Positions 23,395-30,880 of a stretch of DNA of 64,000 bases are shown one piece after another. The translations under genes were made by a program, and so were the position numbers. The stretch comes from SAR202 cluster bacterium (lineage in GTDB: Bacteria > Chloroflexota > Dehalococcoidia > Lucifugimonadales > GCA-2712585), in the NCBI GenBank assembly GCA_016872285.1, contig VGZZ01000010.1, forward strand, positions 1 to 64,000, given 5' to 3'. The first letter of the stretch is position 1. Each line of letters begins with the position of its first letter. The notes under the pieces are model-generated. The model was given only the letters and a program-made list of their open reading frames with translations, ran no database searches and was not told the DNA's origin.

Positions 23395-24588
23395 ATGGTT
23401 AAGTACAACCTTATTTCAGGTGACTCCCACGTAGATATGAGCTGGCTCCCGGGAGACCTCTTCGTCAAGAACTGCTCCAAGCCTGAACTGCTGGAGCTTA
23501 TGCCCCGCATAGTGGAGACAAAGAAGGGCCTCCAGTGGATCGCCGAAAAGGACAACGTCCTCGGCGTCGCCCAGTCCGCAGGCTTCGAGTTCATCGCCCC
23601 CACCCGCGGACGTCGCATGCGCACCGACAAGATGCTGGACGCCGGCTTCTACGACGGCCCTGCCCGCCCCGTCGACCCCGAACTGCGCCTCAAGGACATG
23701 ATGACCGACGGCGTGGACTGCGAAATCCTCTACGGCATCACCGGCTCAGGCAAGAACCTCAAACAGATGCCTGTGGTGACCGAGGTCTATCGAATTTATA
23801 ACGACTGGGTCAACGAGTTCGGCGCCAGCTACCCCGGCCGATGGTACGGCCTGGCATGCCTCCCCGTCCACGACTCCAAGCTGGCCGCCGCTGAAGCCCG
23901 GCGCGTCGCCAATCTCAAATTCATCCGCGGCTGCGACCTCATGGCCGGCGGCCTCAACTACCCCCTCTACGCCCGCGATGGCTACTGGGACGGCCTCTGG
24001 GAAGCCATGGTGGACATCAACATGCCCATCTCCTTCCACATCGGCGGCACCCGCATCCCCATCGGCACTACGCCCGACATGGAGACCGGCTTCGCCGTCC
24101 AAGGCCGAGACTTCACTCAGAACGAGCAGGCTTTCCAACTGGTGCGCGGCGCCCTGGGCATGTTCTCCATGGTGCAACACATGATGTCCATGATCGCCTC
24201 CGGCGCCCTGGACAAGTTCCCCAAGCTCAAGTTCGTCATGGCCGAATGCGGCGTGGGCTGGGTCCCCTTCGCCCTGGACCGCATGGACCACGTCTACCAC
24301 GACGGTATGTACGAAAACAAGTTCACCAGTCCTTCCATGAAGATGAAGCCCAGCGAGTACTGGGCCCGCAACGGCATGACCACCTTCCAGGAAGAGTACG
24401 ACGTGGCCGACATGATACCCCTGGTCGGCGAAGACAACATCATGTGGGGTTCCGACTATCCCCACCCCGACAGCGTCTGGCCCGACTCCCATAAAGTCCT
24501 GGACCACGCCCTCAACGGCGTCAAACCCAGCATAAGGGCCAAGATCACCAAGGACACCGCCACCAAGCTCTACAAAATCGGCAAGTAG
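23395..24588 (+). CDS. Amidohydrolase-2 family metal-dependent hydrolase, paralogue 3
   Basis: 397 residues from the ATG at 23395, five bases after AGAGG; a GTG two codons earlier is less likely. It is the closest relative of paralogue 1 (shared DSHVDMSWLPGDLFVKNCSKP segment, IAEKDNVLGVAQSAGFEF, RTDKMLDAGFYDGPARP). Metal-site candidates are GDSHVD, SFHIGGTR and MWGSDYPHPDSVW. The central third differs (LMAGGLNYPLYARDG, TTPDMETGFAVQGRD), which fits a changed substrate pocket. It has its own intergenic region with a family A repeat upstream and a terminator downstream, so it is probably a single-gene transcript. Confidence 0.88.
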   Translation: MVKYNLISGDSHVDMSWLPGDLFVKNCSKPELLELMPRIVETKKGLQWIAEKDNVLGVAQSAGFEFIAPTRGRRMRTDKMLDAGFYDGPARPVDPELRLKDMMTDGVDCEILYGITGSGKNLKQMPVVTEVYRIYNDWVNEFGASYPGRWYGLACLPVHDSKLAAAEARRVANLKFIRGCDLMAGGLNYPLYARDGYWDGLWEAMVDINMPISFHIGGTRIPIGTTPDMETGFAVQGRDFTQNEQAFQLVRGALGMFSMVQHMMSMIASGALDKFPKLKFVMAECGVGWVPFALDRMDHVYHDGMYENKFTSPSMKMKPSEYWARNGMTTFQEEYDVADMIPLVGEDNIMWGSDYPHPDSVWPDSHKVLDHALNGVKPSIRAKITKDTATKLYKIGK

Positions 24589-24607
24589 TTCCAACCAAGG
24601 AAACTTT

Positions 24608-24646
24608 TAAGAGGGGCCGCTGTTTCAGCGGTCCCTCTCTTTTTTA
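24608..24646 (+). terminator. Rho-independent terminator
   Basis: AAGAGGGGCCGCTG pairs with CAGCGGTCCCTCT across a TTT loop, followed by CTTTTTTA. It ends the amidohydrolase paralogue 3 transcript about 20 bases after the stop codon. Confidence 0.88.
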
Positions 24647-24707
24647 CTCACACCGACGGCTAGCGTTTGGATGCGTTGGAGTCAAGTCTGAGCACCTCCC
24701 TTCGGGT

Positions 24708-24871
24708 ACCCCCTCTTCTCCTATTGCAAAAGAGAAGAGGGGGATAGAGCCTGCCCTGAGCCTGGCCGAAGGGGGGTGATGAGGTGCTTTTTATTTCCTT
24801 CACCTTCCAGCAGGCTGTACTCAGTCCCGATGCAGTCGGGGAAGGGGTCAGGGGATGGTATCCCGCCTATG
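24708..24871. repeat. Dispersed intergenic repeat, family A copy 3, with insertion
   Basis: Third copy: CCCCTCTTCTCC/AGAGAAGAGGGG, then an extra block of about 28 bases (GAGCCTGCCCTGAGCCTGG + CCGAAGG) absent from the other copies, then GTGATGAGGTG, CTTCCAGCAGGCTGTACTC, CCCGATGCAGTCGGG and GGGGATGGTATCCCGCC. The inserted block recurs at about 37155-37183, so it is a mobile or modular sub-repeat. Confidence 0.85.
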
Positions 24872-24898
24872 AACAGCGCTGCATTTTCGTGAAAGATG

Positions 24899-26230
24899 CT
24901 ACGAAACCATCATCGAGGCCGTCGGCCTCTCCGGTCTCCTCGCCCTAAATACCAGATACGCCGCCACTAAATTCAACAAATTCATCACAATAAACAGCGC
25001 GTAATAACTCCCCGTCGTGTCCTTCACCACAGCCCCGATCACCGGCCCCATTCCCAGCGCCACCGTCTGGCTCGGCATCATCAACCCGGATATCGTCCCG
25101 TAGGACCCCCGCCCAAAATACTGCGCCAGCATCATCTGCTCCAGCACACCCACAGTCCCCGTCAGCAGCCCGTACACCATCCCGAACACGTACGCCGAGG
25201 CCAGCGAGTCAATAAAAGGTATGTAGAGCGCCGTCGCCCCTGTCGCCACCAGGAGGACCATCAACACCCTTCTGGGGCTGAACCGGTCCGCCACATACGC
25301 CCACCCCACGTTCGCCACCGACAAAAAAGTGCTGAGGCTGAACACACCAGCGGCCTGCGCCGTCGATATAGACGCCTGGTCCACCAGGAACGGCACCATG
25401 CTGTAGCCAATGGTCGCCGCGCCTAGGAGGCTGAGAAACGCCGTGATGCCAATGAGCCAGAAAGCGTTGGTCCTGACAGCCTCCCGCGCGTTCCAGCTCT
25501 CCTCAGGCGAAAGCGGCGATGGTTGGCCCTTGCTGTGTCCCGGATTCGACGCGATAGCCGCGCCGGCCTCCCGCCCCGTCTCTGCCTTCGCGCCGTCTGG
25601 CAGAAGGCCGATGTCCTCGGGCTGGCGACGCATTACCGCCACCAGCGGCAGAATCAGCGCGAAGCTCGCTATCCCCAGCCCTCGATATGCGTTGCGCCAC
25701 CCCCATCGCCCCGCCACCGCCGATATTATCTGTATATTGATGGCGCCGCCCAGGGGCCTGAAAGTAGAGCTTATAGCCAGCGCCAGGTTCCGCCGTCGAC
25801 GGAAGAAGTTTACCGCCGTCGTCCTCGGCACTACCCCTATCACCACCGGGTTGCTGATGGCGCGCCCCACAATGTACGCTGCGTAGAAATGCCACACGGC
25901 GTGTATCCCTGCCAGCCCAAAGAAGCACACCCCCGCCGCTATAAGCCCCGCCGGCATAAGCCATCGAGGCCCGTGCCGGTCCGCCAGCCTTCCCACCAGC
26001 GGCGATATCAGCCCCGACGTCCACGTTCCAATGCTCACCGCCAGCGCGATAGTGCTGCGGTTCCACCCTGTCTCATCGAAAATGAAGTTCTGAATGGCGC
26101 CCAGGACTATCTGCGTGAACCCCGTGGCAGCAAAGGTCGCCAGGGCCGCCATGGCCAGCACCAGCCAGCCGTAGTAAAAGGGCGTCGGGGGCCGCCAGTC
26201 CAGCGCCGACCGCAAGGCCTTAATTAGCAA
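24899..26230 (-). CDS. MFS transporter (oxalate/formate-antiporter-like)
   Basis: 443 residues with 12 predicted membrane helices and the MFS loop motif GRLADRHGPRWLMPAG between helices 2 and 3. The start FYYGWLVLAMAALATFAATG is typical of the monocarboxylate/OFA-type subgroup. A hydrophilic loop in the middle (about 205-245) separates the halves. The proposed start is a TTG at 26230; TTG codons slightly downstream are alternatives. It lies 22 bases after the dihydropyrimidinase-like gene in the same direction, so the pair should be co-transcribed: uptake or export of the compound that the hydrolase acts on, or of an organic-acid product. Confidence 0.87.
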   Translation of the reverse strand: MLIKALRSALDWRPPTPFYYGWLVLAMAALATFAATGFTQIVLGAIQNFIFDETGWNRSTIALAVSIGTWTSGLISPLVGRLADRHGPRWLMPAGLIAAGVCFFGLAGIHAVWHFYAAYIVGRAISNPVVIGVVPRTTAVNFFRRRRNLALAISSTFRPLGGAINIQIISAVAGRWGWRNAYRGLGIASFALILPLVAVMRRQPEDIGLLPDGAKAETGREAGAAIASNPGHSKGQPSPLSPEESWNAREAVRTNAFWLIGITAFLSLLGAATIGYSMVPFLVDQASISTAQAAGVFSLSTFLSVANVGWAYVADRFSPRRVLMVLLVATGATALYIPFIDSLASAYVFGMVYGLLTGTVGVLEQMMLAQYFGRGSYGTISGLMMPSQTVALGMGPVIGAVVKDTTGSYYALFIVMNLLNLVAAYLVFRARRPERPTASMMVS

Positions 26231-26252
26231 AGGTCTGAAGCCACAGACTCGA

Positions 26253-27701
26253 CTAAAACGCAGGCCGCTGCAAATAAGCTGGCGTCATCTTCCTCGGTAT
26301 TAACTGCCCGTCGCCTGGCTTCCCTAGCAGCTTCCCGCCGTCCACCATAACCTTCCCCCTCAGCAGCACCGTCGTCGGCCACCCCTGCACCTCCCAGCCC
26401 TCCCACGGGCTGTAGTCCCGCACGTGCAGGTCCTTCATCGTCAGTTTTTTCTTTAACTTGGGGTCGATAATGCAGATGTCGGCGTCGCTGCCGATGGCGA
26501 TGACCCCCTTCCGAGGGTAGAAGCCCAGCATCCTGGCGGCGTTGGTGGACGTGATGTCGGCATAGCGCTCCAGGCTCAGCCCACGCTTCACCACCGCCTC
26601 CGAATACACCACCCCCATACGTATCTCGATGCCAATGTTCCCGCCTCGCATGTCCAGCACGTTGCGGCCCGCAATCTTGTCTGTGTATGTAGTAAATCCG
26701 CTGTCCGTTGCCGTGACGGTAAGCTCGCCATGAAGCAGCCCCTTCCATAATCGCTGCTTGTCCTCTTCATACTTCAACGACGGATAAGTATGAAACTTCA
26801 TCCCGTCGGAGGCCTTGTAGTTGTCGGCGTTGAAGCTTAGCGCCAGGGTCAGCACCTCGCCGTACACCGCCATCCCGTCGCTTCGCGCCTCCTCGATAGC
26901 CTCCAGCCCCTCCTTGGCCGTCACATGGACAAAATACATCCCTACGCCCGTCTTCTTCGCCAGCCGGACCACCCGCTGGAACGCCATCTCCTCCACCAGG
27001 TTGGAATGGACCTTGGAGATGTGCGGCCAGTCCCACCACCCCATCTGCTTGGCGATGAGGTAGTTGTACATCGTCAGCTCGTCGTCCGCCCCGTGCACCG
27101 CCAGCATCCCATCTTCCCTCTGCATCACCCGCATCAGCGCGTCCAGCCGCCCCATGTCAATCTTGGCGACGACGCTGTACGACGGCCTGTGCCCCTCCGG
27201 CCTCGTGTCCGTAGTGAAAATCTTGACGCTGGGAAATCCCGCCCTCACCAGCTCGCCATACCGAGAAATCGCGTCGGGCGTGCTCTTGTCTGTATAAACA
27301 CAGTGCGTCGAATAATCGGTGTAACCCTGCCCCTTCCACACCTTCATGAAATCGTGGACGCCTTTGACTAAATCGCCTTCATTAGGCACCGGCGCAAAGT
27401 CCACCACCGTCGTCGTGCCGCCCCATATCGCCCCCAGCGTGTGGTCCAACGGCCCCGCGTTGGGCATGTCCGGCACGATTTGCGGTATGTTCGGCTGGAG
27501 GTTCGACGCCGCATGTATGTGCGGCTCGATGCCCCCCGGCACCACAATCCGCCCCTCGGCGTTGACGATGCGCTTAGCCTCCATCGGCACCGACTCCGGC
27601 GCCGCCACCACCACAATCCTCTCCCCGATAATCCCCACATCCCACTTCCCCACACCCGCAGACGTCACTACCGTCCCGCCCTTTATCACCGTGTCCAGCA
27701 T
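26253..27701 (-). CDS. Dihydropyrimidinase/hydantoinase-like amidohydrolase
   Basis: 482 residues, close to the usual dihydropyrimidinase/allantoinase length, starting with ATG 27701 behind AGGAGGG. The beta-sandwich start (DTVIKGGTVVTSAG) leads to GGIEPHIHAASN (HxH pair), SVKIFTTD (lysine expected to be carboxylated), MLAVHGADDE and MYFVHVTAKEG (two more His ligands) and VTATDSGFTTY (final Asp; the usual TDHxP is altered). The closing part returns to the sandwich (GSDADICIIDPKLKKKL). It should open cyclic amides such as hydantoins, dihydropyrimidines or related imides. The MFS gene follows on the same strand. The altered TDHxP suggests a substrate outside classical pyrimidine breakdown. Confidence 0.87.
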   Translation of the reverse strand: MLDTVIKGGTVVTSAGVGKWDVGIIGERIVVVAAPESVPMEAKRIVNAEGRIVVPGGIEPHIHAASNLQPNIPQIVPDMPNAGPLDHTLGAIWGGTTTVVDFAPVPNEGDLVKGVHDFMKVWKGQGYTDYSTHCVYTDKSTPDAISRYGELVRAGFPSVKIFTTDTRPEGHRPSYSVVAKIDMGRLDALMRVMQREDGMLAVHGADDELTMYNYLIAKQMGWWDWPHISKVHSNLVEEMAFQRVVRLAKKTGVGMYFVHVTAKEGLEAIEEARSDGMAVYGEVLTLALSFNADNYKASDGMKFHTYPSLKYEEDKQRLWKGLLHGELTVTATDSGFTTYTDKIAGRNVLDMRGGNIGIEIRMGVVYSEAVVKRGLSLERYADITSTNAARMLGFYPRKGVIAIGSDADICIIDPKLKKKLTMKDLHVRDYSPWEGWEVQGWPTTVLLRGKVMVDGGKLLGKPGDGQLIPRKMTPAYLQRPAF

Positions 27702-27832
27702 ATCGCCCTCCTGCCTCTAACCCCTGCCAAAGAATGAGCCGATTGTAGTCCTAGCCTGGTAGGTGTCAAGTCGGCCATAGGCTGCGTCCTAAAATCTCGC
27801 TATACTACCGCCATCCCTTGAGGTAGAACGCC

Positions 27833-28954
27833 ATGCCAAAAGAAACTCTTCGAGTCGGCATCATCGGTGCGGGGCGATGGGCCCAGTTCGCCCACCTGCC
27901 TGCCTGGAGCCGTCAGCAGAACGTCAAACTCGTCTGGGTCTGTGACATCGACGAGGCCCTCGCCGGTCAGATGTCTAAAGAGTACAACGCGCCTCACGCC
28001 ACCACCAACTGGCAGAAAGTCGTCTCGCGCCCTGACCTGGACATCATCGATATCTGCACTCCCTCCCAGACCCACTATGAAATCGCTCAGGCTGCCATCG
28101 CCTCCGGCAAGCACGTCCTCTGCGAAAAGCCCGTCAACTATGACTTCCGCAAGACCCTCGCCCTCAGCCAGGAGGCCAAGCGAAAGCGCCTCAAGACCAA
28201 GCTAGGCTTCACCTTCCGCTACACTCCGGGCGTCCGCTACGCCAAGTCGCTTATCGACGAAGGCTTCGTCGGGCGGCCCCTCATCTTCAACGGCTACGAG
28301 CAGAACTCTCAGTGGCTCAACCCCCAGACGCCCCTGCGCGACTCCCAGGTCAAGACCGAAAAGCCCGGCATCAACGTCGCCTCCCTGGAAGGCTACGGCG
28401 CGCCTATCATCGACATCAGCCGATGGTGGGTCGGCGCCGACTATACCAGCGTCGTCGGCACCATGCGCAACTTTATCCCCGAGCGCGCCATCCGCGGCAA
28501 GACCGGCCTGCACCGCGTCAACATCGACGACGGCGATGTCTTCCTGGCCGAATACGCCAACGGCGCCTTCGCCACTATCCAGACCAGCTTCTGCACCGTC
28601 GGCAACTTCCCCGGCGTCGAGGCCCGCTTCTACGGCGACAAGGGCGCGATAATCGTCCGCGTCGTCGAGGAGTTCGGCGTGCCCGAGACCGTCCGTGCCG
28701 CCAAGCCGGACAGCATCGAATACAAGCAGCTGGACATCCCCCGCCGCTTCTTCCCCCGCGACTACGTCCCCGGCGAGTCTGCCAGGAACACTTTCTATAC
28801 CAACCTCGTCACCGATTTTGTCGAGGAGATTCACGACGGCGGCGCCAGAAATCAGGGCAACTTTGACGACGGAGCCTGGGTCCAGGAGATGATTAACGCC
28901 GTCGAAATTTCCCACCATCAGCGCCGCTGGGTGGACCTCCCCCTCCCTCGATAA
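27833..28954 (+). CDS. Gfo/Idh/MocA-family oxidoreductase
   Basis: 373 residues. An N-terminal Rossmann domain begins LRVGIIGAGRWAQFAHLPAW, followed by WVCDIDEALAG, IDICTPSQTHYEIAQAAI and the EKP motif (HVLCEKPVNYDF). The C-terminal alpha/beta domain has GYGAPIIDISRWWVGADY in the place of the catalytic G-G-x-x-x-D-x-x-H region (here IIDISRW: Asp kept, His replaced by Trp). Members oxidise or reduce sugars, inositols and related compounds with NAD(P). ATG 27833 has GAGGT nearby. The DUF885 gene begins two bases after its stop, so both are translated together. The substrate is unknown. Confidence 0.88.
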   Translation: MPKETLRVGIIGAGRWAQFAHLPAWSRQQNVKLVWVCDIDEALAGQMSKEYNAPHATTNWQKVVSRPDLDIIDICTPSQTHYEIAQAAIASGKHVLCEKPVNYDFRKTLALSQEAKRKRLKTKLGFTFRYTPGVRYAKSLIDEGFVGRPLIFNGYEQNSQWLNPQTPLRDSQVKTEKPGINVASLEGYGAPIIDISRWWVGADYTSVVGTMRNFIPERAIRGKTGLHRVNIDDGDVFLAEYANGAFATIQTSFCTVGNFPGVEARFYGDKGAIIVRVVEEFGVPETVRAAKPDSIEYKQLDIPRRFFPRDYVPGESARNTFYTNLVTDFVEEIHDGGARNQGNFDDGAWVQEMINAVEISHHQRRWVDLPLPR

Positions 28955-28956
28955 CC

Positions 28957-30624
28957 ATGGATACGCAAGCCAAGTACTTCGACCGCGCCCTGGACCACTT
29001 CCTGCGGTTCTTCTACGCCCACCACCCCGTGGACGCCACCTTCATCGGCGTACATGACTACGACGGCAACCTTCCCGACTTCTCGCCTGGCGGCGTCCAC
29101 TCCCTCCTCTACGCCCTCGCCCGCCGAGGCCGCGAATTGCGGGCCATCTCCCCCGCCTCCCTCACTCACACCCAGGCCCTCGACAAAAAGCTGGTCGAAG
29201 GTTTCATCGCCACCCGCACCTGGGAATACTCCTCCGGCTTCCTGATAAACCACTGCCCGGCCGTCTACTCCGGCGAGGCCGCCCTTGGCCTCATCGCCCT
29301 TCTCCGCCGACCCTTCGCCCCTATACAGCAACGCGCCGAGTCATTAATCCAGCGCCTTGAGGCCATCCCCGCCTTCCTACAACAAGCCCAGGCCAACCTT
29401 CAGGACGCGCCCCCATCATGGACTGACCGGGCCATCAAGGAGTGCGTCGGCGCACGTATATTGATCGATAAAGGCATCCCCATCCTCGCCAAACAGGAAG
29501 GCTTCGCCAGCTCTACCCTCAATTCCGCCCTCACGAAAGGAAGTGCCGCCTTCGCCAAGTTCCAGCACTTCCTGGAATCCGACCTGCGCCAACGCCCCAG
29601 CGACGCCTACTCCTGCGGCCCCGAAGCCCTGGACATCATCATCAAAAAGTGCCATTTCCTCAAAGAGTCCGCCGCCGAAATCGAGGCCTACGCCTTGGAG
29701 CAGTTCCACACCTCCCGCGCCCTCCTGGAGGCCGGCGCCCTCAAGATGGGCGTCCGCGACTACCCCACCGCCCTGGCCCTCCTCGATGACCATCAGGCCA
29801 GCGCCAGCGGCTTCTACGCCAGCCACCAGCGCCACCACGACGCCGTCCGCGCCGCCGCCATAGAACACCACCTCTTCGCCTGGCCCGAGGACTATGACAT
29901 CCAGTTCGTCCAGCAGCCGCCCTGGCTCCGCGAGGCCGCCCCATACCTCTACGTCCTCCCCTACCATTCCGAGCCCGCCTTTGACCACCTCCCCTTCGTC
30001 GATTACATGATGCGTCCCATGCCCGACGACCCCTCCGCCCATAAACCCTTCCTCCGCGCCAACAACGACAGCGTGGTCAAGCTCAACTACGTCGTCCACC
30101 ACGGCGGCCTGGGCCATCACATCCAAAACTATTACGCCTACCGCGCCAAGTCGCGCATAGGGCAGATTGCCGCCGTCGATGTCGCCTACCGAATCGCTAT
30201 GCTCAGCGGCGGCACGTTGTGCGAGGGCTGGGCCCAATATACCGTTGACTTGATGGAAGAGATCGGTCTCATGACGCCCTTGGAGAAGTACAGCCAGCAC
30301 TACGCCCGGATGCGCGCCGCCGCCCGTGCCATCGTAGATGTTAAACTCCACACCGGCCAGTGGAGTTTCGAGACCTGCGAGGCCTTCTATAAAGAGCACG
30401 TCAACTTCACGCCCGCCGCCGCCCGCACCGAGACCGTCCGCGACGCTATCATCCCCGGGGTCGGTATGATGTACCTCTTGGGCATCGACGGCATCAAAAA
30501 CCTCCGCCGCGACATGCAGCGCAAAGAAGGCGCCAGCTTCAACCTCCAGTCCTTCCACGACCGCCTCCTCGCCTACGGCTCTATTCCCGTCCCCCTTATC
30601 GCTGAGGCTATGCTAGGCGATTAG
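28957..30624 (+). CDS. DUF885-family protein lacking the HE zinc motif
   Basis: 555 residues, typical for DUF885 proteins (predicted zinc carboxypeptidase-like, mostly helical). The family usually carries HE[AS]xPGHH; here the corresponding site reads VVHHGGLGHHIQNYYA, so the catalytic Glu is His and the Pro-Gly is Leu-Gly. The second family motif (GWAEGWA-x-Y) appears as GTLCEGWAQYTVDLM, so its Glu is kept. The last helices (RDAIIPGVGMMYLLGIDGI) match the family C-terminus. No signal peptide, so it acts in the cytoplasm. It is coupled to the upstream MocA-type gene. The changed motif may mean altered catalysis rather than loss, since histidines are plentiful at the site. Confidence 0.8.
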   Translation: MDTQAKYFDRALDHFLRFFYAHHPVDATFIGVHDYDGNLPDFSPGGVHSLLYALARRGRELRAISPASLTHTQALDKKLVEGFIATRTWEYSSGFLINHCPAVYSGEAALGLIALLRRPFAPIQQRAESLIQRLEAIPAFLQQAQANLQDAPPSWTDRAIKECVGARILIDKGIPILAKQEGFASSTLNSALTKGSAAFAKFQHFLESDLRQRPSDAYSCGPEALDIIIKKCHFLKESAAEIEAYALEQFHTSRALLEAGALKMGVRDYPTALALLDDHQASASGFYASHQRHHDAVRAAAIEHHLFAWPEDYDIQFVQQPPWLREAAPYLYVLPYHSEPAFDHLPFVDYMMRPMPDDPSAHKPFLRANNDSVVKLNYVVHHGGLGHHIQNYYAYRAKSRIGQIAAVDVAYRIAMLSGGTLCEGWAQYTVDLMEEIGLMTPLEKYSQHYARMRAAARAIVDVKLHTGQWSFETCEAFYKEHVNFTPAAARTETVRDAIIPGVGMMYLLGIDGIKNLRRDMQRKEGASFNLQSFHDRLLAYGSIPVPLIAEAMLGD

Positions 30625-30627
30625 ACC

Positions 30628-30678
30628 TGTCATTCTGAGCGAAGTCGGAACTCCGACGCAGCCGAAGAAGCTGGTCCT
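30628..30678. repeat. Dispersed repeat, family B copy 3 (partial)
   Basis: CTGTCATTCTGAGCGAAGTCGG, AACT loop, CCGAC, GCAGCCGAAGAAGCTG: left half of the family B element, three bases after the DUF885 stop codon. The loop differs from other copies while the stem is kept, which suggests selection on, or replication by, the hairpin. Confidence 0.75.
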
Positions 30679-30730
30679 ACTTTAGTCTAGTATCACATTC
30701 ATTTTCCTGTCATCGCCAAGCAGTTCCCTC

Positions 30731-30766
30731 CTTCTCCCCTTGTGGGAGAAGGTGCAGGTTGAGGGG
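30731..30766. repeat. Family C stem-loop repeat
   Basis: TCCTTCTCCCCTTGTGGGAG + AAGGTGCAGGTTGAGGGG: hairpin with a G-rich tail, like the units at 19448-19572 and 57101. Non-coding; the remaining bases up to the TPP-enzyme gene at 30881 show no gene. Confidence 0.65.
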
Positions 30767-30880
30767 TGGAACCCTAGCTCCGCGTAACGGGTGTTATTCA
30801 AAGCTTCCATTCAGGAAGTGGGTGGGGTAAAGGTCTGAAACTTCTGTTATCATCTACCCACCAACCGAGGGAGGCCCATC

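Noticed and set aside
13141-24900. Repeats A and B considered as a CRISPR array
   Set aside because: Copies are kilobases apart, unequal in length and separated by genes, without regular spacers.
29416-30558. 380-codon minus-strand frame inside the DUF885 gene
   Set aside because: Antisense of a gene with family motifs; low-complexity Gly/Val/Glu composition typical of shadow frames in GC-rich DNA.
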